DNA from: Vicinamibacterales bacterium
GTDB taxonomy: Bacteria > Acidobacteriota > Vicinamibacteria > Vicinamibacterales > 2-12-FULL-66-21
Direction of reading: 5' to 3'
DNA length: 64,000 nucleotides
NCBI GenBank assembly: GCA_035699745.1
Contig: DASSPH010000099.1
Location: forward strand, 1 to 64,000
The notes beneath the pieces were generated by a model that worked only from the letters and a program-made list of their open reading frames with translations, ran no database searches and was not told the DNA's origin. The translations under genes were made by a program, and so were the position numbers. Below are positions 30,427 to 39,761 of this stretch, one piece after another (the stretch's first letter is position 1; each line of letters starts with the position of its first letter).

Positions 30427-31000
30427 CCGTCTGGGACGTGGTCGTCACCTGAACGACCAGCAGTTCGCGCGTCTGTGGACGACGGGAGGGGGCCATCCGC
30501 ACCTGGAGGGATGTGCGACCTGCCGCGCGCGGTTCGATGAATTCGACCGCTGGATCATGGGCGTCGGCGACGAGCTGCGCGCCGAGGCCGACGAGGCGTT
30601 CCCCGCCGACCGGCTGACCGCTCAGCAGGCGCAGATTGCGCGCCGGCTCGAGACGCTCGAGCGGCCGGCCCGCGTCATCGCGTTCCCGAAGGCGGCGCGC
30701 GCCGTCATCAGCGGGCATTCGCACGTCCGCCGCTGGGTCACGGTCGCGGCCGCCGCCAGCCTGATCATCACCGGCTTCGGGCTCGGCCAGATGGTGCCGC
30801 TCCGTCAGATCAACAAGGCCGTCACCACGGCTCCGCCCACGCTGACGCAGCCGAAGACGCAGAGCATCGCCAGCGAGTACACGCCGGCGGCGACCGCGCA
30901 TCCGGAAGACGAGCTGCTGTCGGACATCCTCGCGAAGCCGCGCGTCAGCACGCTCAGCGCGCTCGACGAGATGACGCCGCACGCGCGCGACATGAAGTGA
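30413..31000 (+). CDS. Zinc-finger anti-sigma factor
   Basis: 195 residues. A ZAS-type motif HPHLEGCATCRARFDEFDRW (His, then CxxC) lies in the N-terminal 45 residues and should bind the preceding sigma factor. One membrane helix at about residues 105-125 (VRRWVTVAAAASLIITGFGL) and a periplasmic tail of about 70 residues follow. The GTG start at 30413 overlaps the sigma stop by 14 nt; GGAAAACGCC nearby is a weak ribosome site. The stop overlaps the ispH start (GTGA). Confidence 0.88.
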   Translation: MSLLDRLGRGRHLNDQQFARLWTTGGGHPHLEGCATCRARFDEFDRWIMGVGDELRAEADEAFPADRLTAQQAQIARRLETLERPARVIAFPKAARAVISGHSHVRRWVTVAAAASLIITGFGLGQMVPLRQINKAVTTAPPTLTQPKTQSIASEYTPAATAHPEDELLSDILAKPRVSTLSALDEMTPHARDMK

Positions 31001-32199
31001 GCACGACCCAGCCGCTGATCTTCCGCAAGGGCCTCGACATGAAGCAGGCCGTTGCGGGCGAGCTCGCGGCCGCCTATCACAGCGCGCTCGTCGATCAGGT
31101 GCGCGCCGGCGGCTTCCGCCACGACTCGGGACGCCTGACGATCCACCTCGCCCGCGAGTTCGGCTTCTGCTACGGCGTCGATCGCGCCGTCGACTACGCG
31201 TATCAGGCCGTCGCCCGCTTTCCCGGACGGCAGGTCTTCCTCACCGGCGAGATCATCCACAACCCGCACGTCAACGATCGGCTGCGCGCCAACGGCATCC
31301 GCTTCCTCAGCGACCCCGGGGAACGATCGGTCGCCGACCTCGGCCCGGATGACGTCGTCATCCTGCCGGCCTTCGGCATCACCGTCGAGGAGATGCTGGC
31401 GTTCTCCGCGCGCGGCTGCACCCTCGTCGACACCACCTGCGGCTCGGTGCTGAACGTCTGGAAGAACGTCGTCCGCTACGCGCAGGACGGCTTCACGTCG
31501 ATCATCCACGGCAAGGTGAAGCACGAGGAGACGCGGGCGACCGCGTCCCAGGCGCTCAAGTATCCCAACGGCCGCTATCTGGTCGTGCTCGACCGCGACG
31601 AGGCGGCGATCGTCTGCAGCTACATCCGGAACGGCGGCGATCGCGAGGCGTTCCTCACCCGGTTCGCCGGCGCCGTGTCGCCCGGTTTCGATCCCGATCG
31701 CGATCTCGTGCGCGTCGGCTGCGCCAACCAGACCACGATGCTGATGTCGGAATCGCTGGAGATTGGCGAGATGATCGGGGCGGCGATGCGCGATCGCCAC
31801 GGCGAGGCGGCGCTGCCGCAGCACTTCCGCGCCTTCGACACGATCTGCAGCGCGACGCAGGAGCGGCAGGATGCCGTCGAAGCGCTGCTCGACCGCGAGC
31901 CGCTGGACCTGATGATCGTGGTCGGCGGGTACAACAGCAGCAACACCTGCAACCTGGCGCGCATCTGCGCGGCGCGGGTGCGCACGTATCACATCTCGGA
32001 TCCGGGCTGTCTGCTGTCTGCCGATCGCATCCGCCATCGTCCGGTGGGCGCCCCGTCCACGGCGGCGGCGGCGGAAGTCGTCAGCGAGGGCTGGCTCGCC
32101 CGCGAGGGGCGCATCGTGGCGGGACTGACCGCGGGCGCATCGACGCCCAACAACATCGTCGGGCAAGTGATCGAGACGCTCGAGCGGTTTGCTCTCTAG
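30997..32199 (+). CDS. ispH: 4-hydroxy-3-methylbut-2-enyl diphosphate reductase
   Basis: 400-residue [4Fe-4S] enzyme, last step of the MEP isoprenoid pathway, producing IPP and DMAPP. Cluster cysteines are expected at Cys58 (EFGFCYGVDRAV), Cys147 (DTTCGSVLNVW) and Cys283 (FDTICSATQERQ). GEIIHNPHVNDRL, IIHGKVKHEETRAT, VVGGYNSSNTCNLARI and GLTAGASTPNNIV are also conserved. At 400 residues with an N-terminal extension it is the longer, plant/cyanobacteria-like form rather than the ~316-residue E. coli form. The GTG start overlaps the anti-sigma stop, so it is probably co-transcribed with an ECF sigma module, which is unusual for a pathway enzyme. Confidence 0.97.
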   Translation: MSTTQPLIFRKGLDMKQAVAGELAAAYHSALVDQVRAGGFRHDSGRLTIHLAREFGFCYGVDRAVDYAYQAVARFPGRQVFLTGEIIHNPHVNDRLRANGIRFLSDPGERSVADLGPDDVVILPAFGITVEEMLAFSARGCTLVDTTCGSVLNVWKNVVRYAQDGFTSIIHGKVKHEETRATASQALKYPNGRYLVVLDRDEAAIVCSYIRNGGDREAFLTRFAGAVSPGFDPDRDLVRVGCANQTTMLMSESLEIGEMIGAAMRDRHGEAALPQHFRAFDTICSATQERQDAVEALLDREPLDLMIVVGGYNSSNTCNLARICAARVRTYHISDPGCLLSADRIRHRPVGAPSTAAAAEVVSEGWLAREGRIVAGLTAGASTPNNIVGQVIETLERFAL

Positions 32200-32233
32200 C
32201 GGCGCTCGCGGGAGCATCCGGGTGACTCGGTTT

Positions 32234-32408
32234 CGGGTTTTACGGGTTTTACGGGTTCTACGGGTTCTTCGGGTTCTCCGGGTTCTCCCGGTTCAGGTTC
32301 TCCAGGTTCGGCTGATGCGACGGTGAACCCCGTAGAACCGTGAACCCGTAGAACCTGAACCCGGAGAACCCGAGGAACCCGAAGAACCCGTAGAACCCGT
32401 AAAACCCG
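32234..32408. repeat. Long inverted repeat built of 9-nt units after ispH
   Basis: From 32234 the + strand carries units CGGGTTTTA, CGGGTTTTA, CGGGTTCTA, CGGGTTCTT, CGGGTTCTC, CGGGTTCTC and decayed copies. From about 32324 to 32408 the complementary units run in reverse. The best pairing is 32243-32309 with 32342-32408: 67-nt arms with about five mismatches, the first 34 pairs perfect, and a 32-nt loop. It begins 35 nt after the ispH stop, between convergent genes. As RNA it would be a very strong hairpin in either direction and could end or protect transcripts. Confidence 0.9.
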
Positions 32409-32453
32409 TTGTGGAAGTGCCCCGGCTGACGGATGAGCCCGTGCGCCGCTCGA

Positions 32454-32732
32454 TCAGCGGTCGATCCGCGAAAGCTGCCGCCCGTCCACCATCGTCATCG
32501 TGATCCGCACCTGGTGGCCGTTCTGGCGTGACAGGAAGCGGTGCAGCTCGGTGCCGGGCTTGGCGACCAGCGTCACGTCCTTGCCGAGGGCGAAGTAGCC
32601 CTCGTCCGTCTCGTGCTCCGCGGAGCTGACCTGGACGGTCATCGTGGTTTCATTGCCGTCGGCGGCCCGGCCCAGGCTCATGCCCAGCAGCAGCGCGGCG
32701 AGTACCATCCATCCGATCATCACGTTGCGCAC
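32454..32732 (-). CDS. Small exported hypothetical protein
   Basis: 92 residues: signal peptide (MIGWMVLAALLLGMSLGRAA from residue 5), then a small beta domain with TMTVQVSSAEHETDEGYFAL, DVTLVAKPGTELHRFL and VRITMTMVDGRQLSRIDR. The GTG at 32732 has AGGAGG 6 nt upstream, better than the ATG at 32720. The function is unknown; a metal-binding or OB-like fold is possible. It is convergent with ispH across the long inverted repeat and divergent from the Spy-like gene. Confidence 0.75.
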   Translation of the reverse strand: MRNVMIGWMVLAALLLGMSLGRAADGNETTMTVQVSSAEHETDEGYFALGKDVTLVAKPGTELHRFLSRQNGHQVRITMTMVDGRQLSRIDR

Positions 32733-32885
32733 CGTCCGCCTCCTGCCTTCGGCAAGGCAAGCGACGTGCCCGAAAACAACCCGTGGCGGCTCAATGATTT
32801 GCCGGAGGCCGTCGGGCGCAATGGGCAGCGGCTTACACAACGCCGGTAAACAACCCCCCGGGAGGGGTCGTAAATCACGGCAGCA

Positions 32886-33401
32886 ATGACCAGATCACTC
32901 GGTTTCCTGTGTGCAGCCCTGCTGTTCGCAAGCGCGCGGGCGCGCGCGGCGGTGAACTGCGGCGCGACTGAACAGCGGAGTGCCGTTCAGTCGTCTCAGA
33001 AGAACGACAACGCTCAGCCGGGCAAGCCTTCCGGTCGCGAGGGCCGGAAGAAGTTCTGGATGGATCCGGGACTCCGCGCCGAACTGGGCATAACCGATCA
33101 ACAATCGGCGGCGCTCGAGCAGGTGTGGCAGCGCACCTTCGCGCAGCGCATGGAACTGAACGAGCGGCTCGAGAAGGCCGACGCGATCCTGCAGAAGATG
33201 CTCCTCGACGGGGCGCCGGACGAAGCGGCGGTCGTCGCGCAGCTGGACAAGGTCGAGGCGGCCCGCAGCGAGGCCAACAAGGCGCGCGTGATCCTGCTCT
33301 ATCGCATGAACAAGCTGCTCACCCAGGAGCAGCGTGCCAAGCTCGACGCCATGAGGGCGATGCGCGAGCGTGACGGCCGCCGCGGCGGCGGTCCCAGGTA
33401 A
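32886..33401 (+). CDS. Spy/CpxP-like periplasmic protein
   Basis: 171 residues. A signal peptide (LGFLCAALLFASARARAAV) is followed by a charged linker and a helical region with LGITDQQSAALEQVWQRTFA, MELNERLEKADAILQKML and LLTQEQRAKLDAMRAMRERD, the paired LTxxQ-type motifs of Spy/CpxP chaperones and metal-sensing relatives. It lies 43 nt upstream of the TolC-like gene on the same strand, so it probably belongs to the export operon as an envelope-stress component. No Shine-Dalgarno is evident at the ATG. Confidence 0.82.
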   Translation: MTRSLGFLCAALLFASARARAAVNCGATEQRSAVQSSQKNDNAQPGKPSGREGRKKFWMDPGLRAELGITDQQSAALEQVWQRTFAQRMELNERLEKADAILQKMLLDGAPDEAAVVAQLDKVEAARSEANKARVILLYRMNKLLTQEQRAKLDAMRAMRERDGRRGGGPR

Positions 33402-33444
33402 CGTCGATCATTCGCAGTTCATTCCCAACGTGCTGGAGGGTTTC

Positions 33445-35103
33445 GTGAAGAAGAACGTTGTCATGACGGCGGCGGCCGTACTGACGCTCACCGTGTCCGC
33501 CGCGGCGGCACAGACGCCGGCGGCGCAGCCGCCCGCTCCGCAGACGCCGGCGCAGACGCCCGCGCCCGTCGTCACGACGACCCCGGCGCAGCCGACGGCC
33601 CCCTTCGTGACCGCCGGTCCGCGTGTCGATCTGACGATCGAAGACGCCGTCGCCCGCGCGCGCGAGCGCAACATCGACATCGGCGTGGCCCGCATCACGC
33701 CGAGGTTGACCGACTTCACCCTCGCCGGTCTGGAAGCGTTCTACCGGCCCAATCTCACCTCCACGGTCGGGAACCGGAGCGTCACCAACGCGGTCACCAA
33801 CCAGACACAGGGCGCGACGGGCAACAGCCTGAACACGTCGACGGTCTCGTGGCAGGGCGGCTTCGCGCAGAACATGAAATGGCACGGCGGGTCGTGGAAC
33901 GTCGGCTGGACCAACTCGCGCGTCAACAGCTCGAACCTGTTCGCGGTGCGCAATCCGACCTACAACTCCGGCTTGACGGCGAACATCACGCAGCCGCTCT
34001 GGCGCGGATGGCGCATCGACGCGACGCGCGCGGGGCTGCAGACCAACCGCATCAGCCAGCAGAACGACGAGATCGCGGTGCAGGCGACGACGGCGACGAC
34101 CGTCGCGAACACGCGCAATGCCTACTGGGATCTGGTGTTCGCGATTCAGGCGGTCGAAGCGGCGCAGAACTCGCTCGATATCTCCAACAAGCTGGTGCAG
34201 GACAACCAGGCGCGGGTCGAGATCGGCACGCTGGCGCCGATCGACATCACCTCGGCGCAGGCCGAGGCGGCGAACCGGCGGCTCACGCTGGTGCAGGCGC
34301 AGGCCACGGTCCGCACCGCGGAACTCGCGCTCAAGCGGCTGATCGTCAGCGGTACCGACGATCCGCTCTGGACCTCCTCGATCAATCCCGTCGACCGCCC
34401 GGCCGCGGCGCCCGAGGCGCTGAACGTCGACGCGGCAGTCGCCCGCGCCTTGAGAGAGCGGACCGACGTGCAGCAATCGATGAACAACCTGCGCATCAGC
34501 GACATCAACCTGCGTCAGCAGGTCGAGCTCACCAAACCGCAGCTCGATCTGGTCGCGCAGTACGGCCTGAGCGGCGTCGGCGGGACGCAGTTCGTGCGCG
34601 GCGGCCTCGGCGGCGCGGTGACCCAGACCATTCCGTCCGGATATGCCGATGCGCTGTCGACGCTGGGCAAGTTCGACCTGCCCACCTGGAACGTGCAGAT
34701 GAACTTCGCGGTGCCGCTCGGGCGAAGCACGCAGGAAGCCAACGTCGCCCGCTCGCGCCTGGCCCTCGAGCAGACCCAGGCCAACCTGAAGGCGCTGCAG
34801 CTGCAGATCGCCACCGACGTCGCCAACGCGGCGCTGACCGTGCAGAGCAGCCTGGAAGCCGTGCAGCAGTCGCGCACCGCGCGCGAGCTGGCGCAGCAGC
34901 GGCTCCAGGCGGCGCAGAGCAAGTTCGAGGTCGGCATGGCGATCAACTACGAGGTCGTCCAGGCTCAGCGCGATTTCCTCGACGCGCAGAACAACGAGTT
35001 GCGCGCCCTCCTCAACTACCGGAAGGCGCTCGTCAACTTCGAAACCGTGCAGACCGTCGGCACGCGCGGCGTCGCCGCCGTCGGCGGCGGCGGCGGACTC
35101 TAA
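33445..35103 (+). CDS. TolC-family outer-membrane efflux protein
   Basis: 552 residues. Signal peptide (KKNVVMTAAAVLTLTVSAAA), a Pro/Ala/Gln-rich linker of about 40 residues, then a TolC fold: LTIEDAVARARERNIDIGVA, WQGGFAQNMKWHGGSWNVGW (beta-barrel strand), two coiled-coil repeats (RNAYWDLVFAIQAVEAAQNS; LEQTQANLKALQLQIATDVA) and FEVGMAINYEVVQAQRDFLD. It forms the outer-membrane channel for the downstream MacAB-like pump. The GTG at 33445 has GGAGG 5 nt upstream; the frame extends upstream without credible coding. Confidence 0.95.
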   Translation: MKKNVVMTAAAVLTLTVSAAAAQTPAAQPPAPQTPAQTPAPVVTTTPAQPTAPFVTAGPRVDLTIEDAVARARERNIDIGVARITPRLTDFTLAGLEAFYRPNLTSTVGNRSVTNAVTNQTQGATGNSLNTSTVSWQGGFAQNMKWHGGSWNVGWTNSRVNSSNLFAVRNPTYNSGLTANITQPLWRGWRIDATRAGLQTNRISQQNDEIAVQATTATTVANTRNAYWDLVFAIQAVEAAQNSLDISNKLVQDNQARVEIGTLAPIDITSAQAEAANRRLTLVQAQATVRTAELALKRLIVSGTDDPLWTSSINPVDRPAAAPEALNVDAAVARALRERTDVQQSMNNLRISDINLRQQVELTKPQLDLVAQYGLSGVGGTQFVRGGLGGAVTQTIPSGYADALSTLGKFDLPTWNVQMNFAVPLGRSTQEANVARSRLALEQTQANLKALQLQIATDVANAALTVQSSLEAVQQSRTARELAQQRLQAAQSKFEVGMAINYEVVQAQRDFLDAQNNELRALLNYRKALVNFETVQTVGTRGVAAVGGGGGL

Positions 35104-35122
35104 GCGAGAGCCTTCCACAGTC

Positions 35123-37069
35123 ATGAAAAAGCTGCTTCCCGTCGTCATCATCCTCGCCGTGCTGGGCGCCGGCGGCGCCGTGTTCTACGCCAACCGGCCC
35201 GAGAAGGAACCCACCGTCACGACGCTCCAGGTGTCGCGCGGCGACATCGTGGACGGCGTCGGCGCCACCGGCACGCTGCAGGCGGTGACCACCGTCACCG
35301 TCGGCACCCAGGTGTCGGGCATCGTCCAGGAGCTCTACGCCGACTTCAACTCGATCGTGAAGAAGGGCCAAGTGGTCGCCCGGCTCGATCCGTCGATCCT
35401 CCAGACGCAGGTCGAGACCGCGAAGGCGAATCTGAACAACGCCATGGCGAACCTCGAGCGGCAGAAAGTGACGCTCGACGACGCGCGGCAGAAGCTGGCG
35501 CGGGCGCGCGAGCTCTCCGCCCGCCAGCTCGCGACCAAGGTCGATCTCGAGAACGCCGAGCTGAACGTCAAGACCGCGGAAGCGCAGCTCAAGTCCACCG
35601 AATCGTCGATCGTTCAGGCGAAGGCGGCGGTGAACAAGGCGGAAGTGGACCTCGATCACACCGTCATCACCGCGCCGATCGACGGCATCGTGATCAAGCG
35701 CAGCGTCGATCGCGGCCAGACGGTCGCGGCGAGCATGTCGGCGCCGGAGCTGTTCATCATCGCCGCGGACCTCACCGCGATGCAGGTGAACGCCAGCATC
35801 GACGAATCCGACGTCGGCCGCATGCGCCCCGGACAGGCAGTGTCGTTCCGGGTCGACGCCTATCCGAACGAGACCTTCCACGGCAGCGTGAAGCAGGTGC
35901 GGCTGAACCCCGTCACCGTGCAGAACGTCGTCACCTACTCCACCGTCATCGACGTGCCGAACCCGGAGCTGAAGCTGAAGCCGGGCATGACCGCGCAGGT
36001 GACGATCGAGATCGCGCGCCGGCAGAACGTCCTGCGCGTGCCGAACGCGGCGCTGCGCTTCCGGCCGACGACCGACATCTTCGCGGCGTTCAACCAGCCG
36101 GTGCCGCCGGAGCTGGAGCGCGGGTTCGGCCGCGGGCGCCGCGGCGACACTGCGGGCGGACCGGGCGGCGCGCCAACGGCGGGCGGTGCCCGCGGTGGGA
36201 CGCAGGGCACGCAGGGGACTGGCGGTACGGCGCCCGGAACGGCGGCGCCGGGTCAGGCGCCGCAGAATCAGCAGCGCGCACAGAACGCCCCCACGGGCGG
36301 TACCGGTCAGCGCCAGCGCCCTGAGGGTCAGCAGGCCGCCCCGGCCGACGGCCAGCGGGCGCGCGGCGAGGGGCAGGCCGCGCAGGGCGGCGCGCCGGGT
36401 CCGGGCGGCGGGCGCGGCGGCGGCTTCGCCAACATGACGCCGGAGGAGCGCGAGAAGCGCTGGCAGGAGCGTCTCGCGCAGATGTCGCCCGAGGAGCGCG
36501 CCCAGGCCGAGGAGCGCCGCCGCCAGCGCGAAGCGCAGGGCGGCCAGGGCGGCGGGCGCGGCGGTTTCGGCCCGCCCCAGGGCGGCGGTCCGGGAGAGGG
36601 CTTCGGCGGCGCCCGCAGCGGCAGCCAGACCGCCCAGGGCCCCGGCGGTCAGGGCCAGGGTGCCGGGCAGGGGCGGCGGGGGGATGCCAACGCGCCGCGA
36701 GGACAGGTGCAGGGACAGCAGGCGGCGAACTCGCGTTCGGCGGCGGTGACGTCGGCGACGACGATTGACGCGCTGTTCGGCCCGCTGGCGACGGTGGAGA
36801 CGCGCGGGCGCGCCTGGCTCTTCATCAACAAGCAGCTCAAGCCGGTCGACCTGCGGCTCGGCATCAGCGACGGCACGTTCACCGAGGTGATCAACGCCGA
36901 CGCGCTGCAGCCCGGCCAGGAAGTGGTAACGGCGGTCGTCACGCCGGAAATGGCGAGCCGTCCGGCCAACCAGCAGAACAACGCCAACAATCCGCTGATG
37001 CCGCAGCGCGGCCGCGGGCCCGGCGGGCCTGGCGGCGGTGGCGGCGGCCGCGGCGGCGGGCGGGGATAA
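35123..37069 (+). CDS. MacA-like periplasmic adaptor with long low-complexity insert
   Basis: 648 residues. Residues 1-325 are a membrane-fusion protein: N-terminal helix (LLPVVIILAVLGAGGAVFYA), lipoyl halves (VGTQVSGIVQELYADFNSIV; DHTVITAPIDGIVIKRSVDR), a coiled coil (95-175) and beta-barrel (VSFRVDAYPNETFHGSV). Residues ~332-540 are a Gly/Gln/Arg-rich insert with a charged helical island NMTPEEREKRWQERLAQMSP (437-456). Residues ~545-612 resume the membrane-proximal domain (GRAWLFINKQLKPVDLRLGI), and a Gly-rich tail ends the protein. Typical MacA is ~370 residues, so the insert is exceptional. It is followed after 9 nt by the ATPase gene. Confidence 0.92.
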   Translation: MKKLLPVVIILAVLGAGGAVFYANRPEKEPTVTTLQVSRGDIVDGVGATGTLQAVTTVTVGTQVSGIVQELYADFNSIVKKGQVVARLDPSILQTQVETAKANLNNAMANLERQKVTLDDARQKLARARELSARQLATKVDLENAELNVKTAEAQLKSTESSIVQAKAAVNKAEVDLDHTVITAPIDGIVIKRSVDRGQTVAASMSAPELFIIAADLTAMQVNASIDESDVGRMRPGQAVSFRVDAYPNETFHGSVKQVRLNPVTVQNVVTYSTVIDVPNPELKLKPGMTAQVTIEIARRQNVLRVPNAALRFRPTTDIFAAFNQPVPPELERGFGRGRRGDTAGGPGGAPTAGGARGGTQGTQGTGGTAPGTAAPGQAPQNQQRAQNAPTGGTGQRQRPEGQQAAPADGQRARGEGQAAQGGAPGPGGGRGGGFANMTPEEREKRWQERLAQMSPEERAQAEERRRQREAQGGQGGGRGGFGPPQGGGPGEGFGGARSGSQTAQGPGGQGQGAGQGRRGDANAPRGQVQGQQAANSRSAAVTSATTIDALFGPLATVETRGRAWLFINKQLKPVDLRLGISDGTFTEVINADALQPGQEVVTAVVTPEMASRPANQQNNANNPLMPQRGRGPGGPGGGGGGRGGGRG

Positions 37070-37078
37070 AACCAGCTG

Positions 37079-37885
<807 letters not shown>

Positions 37886-37919
37886 GCGAGCGAACCAGCC
37901 GGGCCCAGGTGAGGATGAC

Positions 37920-39137
37920 ATGTCGATACTAATGACCCTGCGGATCGCGCTGAAGGCGCTGAACCGCAACAAGATGCGCACCGTGCTGACGATGCTCGGG
38001 ATGATCATCGGCGTCGGCGCCGTCATCACCATGGTCGGGCTCGGCACCGGCGCGCGCACGACCATCGAAGAGCGCGTCAAGTCCGCGGGCACCAACATGA
38101 TCATGGTGAACGCCGGCAACTTCCAGACCGGCGGCGTGCGCATGGGCCAGGGGAACGCCACGACGATGACCCCGGAGGATGCCGCCGCGATCCGCGAGAT
38201 TCCCGGTGTGCAGTACGTCGCCGCCGGCGCCAACACGCGCGGCCAGGTCATCGCCGGCACCCAGAACTGGTCGACGCAGGTCCAGGGCACCGACACCGAC
38301 CTGCCGCTGATTCGCAGCTGGCCGACCAAGTACGGCGCGTTCTTCACCCAGCAGGACGTCACCGGCGCGCAGAAGGTCGCCGTGCTCGGCAGCGTCGTCT
38401 CCGACACGCTGTTCGGCCCGGAGGTCGATCCGACCGGTCAGATCATCCGCATCCGCAACCAGCCGTTCAAGGTGATCGGCGTGATGGCGTCCAAGGGACA
38501 GTCGGCGATGGGCCAGGATCAGGACGACACGATCTTCGTGCCCTACAGCACGGTGATGAAGAAGCTGCAGGGACAGCAGAACCTGAACAACATCACCGTC
38601 TCGGCGGCGACGCCGGAACAGATCCAGGACGTCGCCGAGGCGATCCGCGGCGTGCTCCGCGTCCGCCACAAGATCGTGTCCGGCGACGCCGATGACTTCA
38701 TGGTGCGCACGCTCGAGGAAATGGCCAGCGTGCAGACCGAGACCACCAAGACGATGACGACGCTGCTGGCGAGCATCGCCGGCGTGTCGCTGCTCGTCGG
38801 CGGCATCGGCATCATGAACATCATGCTGGTCTCGGTCACCGAGCGGACCAGAGAGATCGGACTGCGCATGGCGATCGGCGCCCGCGGCAAGGACGTGCTG
38901 CTGCAGTTCCTCGTCGAAGCGATCGTCATCAGCCTGATCGGCGGGCTGATCGGCATCGGGCTCGGCTTCGGGCTGAGCGCCGCGGTGCAGAAGTTCATGC
39001 AGTGGCCCGCCGACATCTCCGGGGACGCGATCGCGCTCGCCTTCGGGTTCGCCGCCCTGACGGGCGTATTCTTTGGCTTCTACCCGGCTCGCAAGGCGGC
39101 GAGCCTGGATCCGATTGAGGCGCTGCGCTTCGAGTAA
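37920..39137 (+). CDS. MacB-type ABC permease
   Basis: 405 residues with the MacB_PCD/FtsX layout. The N-terminal helix (MRTVLTMLGMIIGVGAVITM) is followed by a periplasmic domain of about 230 residues (GTNMIMVNAGNFQTGGV, VQYVAAGANTRGQVIAGTQN) and three C-terminal helices with ERTREIGLRMAIGARGKDVL and FFGFYPARKAASLDPIEALR, the FtsX signature. It is the membrane subunit of the tripartite mechanotransmission pump. The ATG at 37920 is spaced 34 nt from the ATPase gene and preceded by GAGGATGAC. Confidence 0.95.
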   Translation: MSILMTLRIALKALNRNKMRTVLTMLGMIIGVGAVITMVGLGTGARTTIEERVKSAGTNMIMVNAGNFQTGGVRMGQGNATTMTPEDAAAIREIPGVQYVAAGANTRGQVIAGTQNWSTQVQGTDTDLPLIRSWPTKYGAFFTQQDVTGAQKVAVLGSVVSDTLFGPEVDPTGQIIRIRNQPFKVIGVMASKGQSAMGQDQDDTIFVPYSTVMKKLQGQQNLNNITVSAATPEQIQDVAEAIRGVLRVRHKIVSGDADDFMVRTLEEMASVQTETTKTMTTLLASIAGVSLLVGGIGIMNIMLVSVTERTREIGLRMAIGARGKDVLLQFLVEAIVISLIGGLIGIGLGFGLSAAVQKFMQWPADISGDAIALAFGFAALTGVFFGFYPARKAASLDPIEALRFE

Positions 39138-39198
39138 GCTGGCGCTTCAATGCCCGTACGTCGTTCGTCATCGTTCGTCTAGCAAAAGGAGTCAGAGC

Positions 39199-39639
39199 AT
39201 GCAGCGGAAACTTGGATTGACGGCGGTCCTCGTCGTCGCGCTGGCCGTCGCCGGCTATGCGCAGAAACCGGATTTCTCGGGCACGTGGACGCCCGACGTC
39301 GACCCCGCGGCGGCAGCGCCGGCCGGCGGCGGCGGCGGACGCGGTATGGCGGGTCCGATGACCGTCAAGCAGACCGCGACCGAGCTGACCGTGGAGACCC
39401 AGGGCCGTCAGGGCCCGCAGACCCGCGTCTACAAGCTCGACGGGTCCGAGACGGAAATGACGATGGGCCAGATGACCGCGAAGGTCTCGGCCAAGTGGGA
39501 CGGCGCCAAGCTCGTCATCACCACCAAGACCGAGCAGGGCGAGAACACGCAGACCTGGTCGCTCGCCGACGGCAAGCTGAAGATCGATCGCACCGGCGGC
39601 CGCGGCCCGTCGTCCACGACCTACAAGAAGACGACGTAG
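39199..39639 (+). CDS. Exported hypothetical protein after export operon
   Basis: 146 residues. Signal peptide (LGLTAVLVVALAVAGYAQ), then KPDFSGTWTPDVDPAAA, a motif common in secreted acidobacterial proteins, a Gly-rich stretch and a beta-rich body (MTVKQTATELTVETQGRQG, GAKLVITTKTEQGENTQTWS). It has an AAAGGAG 8 nt before the ATG. It lies 61 nt after the permease and is followed by a repeat array and a strong terminator, so it is the last gene of the export operon or its own unit. Confidence 0.8.
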   Translation: MQRKLGLTAVLVVALAVAGYAQKPDFSGTWTPDVDPAAAAPAGGGGGRGMAGPMTVKQTATELTVETQGRQGPQTRVYKLDGSETEMTMGQMTAKVSAKWDGAKLVITTKTEQGENTQTWSLADGKLKIDRTGGRGPSSTTYKKTT

Positions 39640-39641
39640 TC

Positions 39642-39689
39642 AGCTGCCACACTGAGCTTTGAGCTGTCAGCTCTCAGCTCTCAGTCTGG
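39642..39689. repeat. Heptanucleotide array before terminator
   Basis: Units of the AGCTCTC type: AGCTGCC at 39642, then AGCTTTG 39655-39661, AGCTGTC 39662-39668, AGCTCTC 39669-39675, AGCTCTC 39676-39682 and AGTCTGG 39683-39689. It begins 2 nt after the stop codon of the exported protein and runs into the terminator stem. Confidence 0.75.
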
Positions 39690-39724
39690 AAGGGCCGGGG
39701 CATCACCCCGGCCCTTCCTTTTTT
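39689..39724 (+). terminator. Intrinsic terminator of export operon
   Basis: 12-bp perfect stem (GAAGGGCCGGGG at 39689-39700 with CCCCGGCCCTTC at 39706-39717), 5-nt loop and a CTTTTTT tract. The strongest + strand terminator in the window besides that of groEL. Confidence 0.94.
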
Positions 39725-39761
39725 ACCGGCAGCGGTGAGGGACACGCGGAGCGCGGGCAGC

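Noticed and set aside
32234-32408. Insertion sequence or MITE at the long inverted repeat
   Set aside because: The arms are tandem nonamers, no target-site duplication was seen and no transposase gene is nearby.
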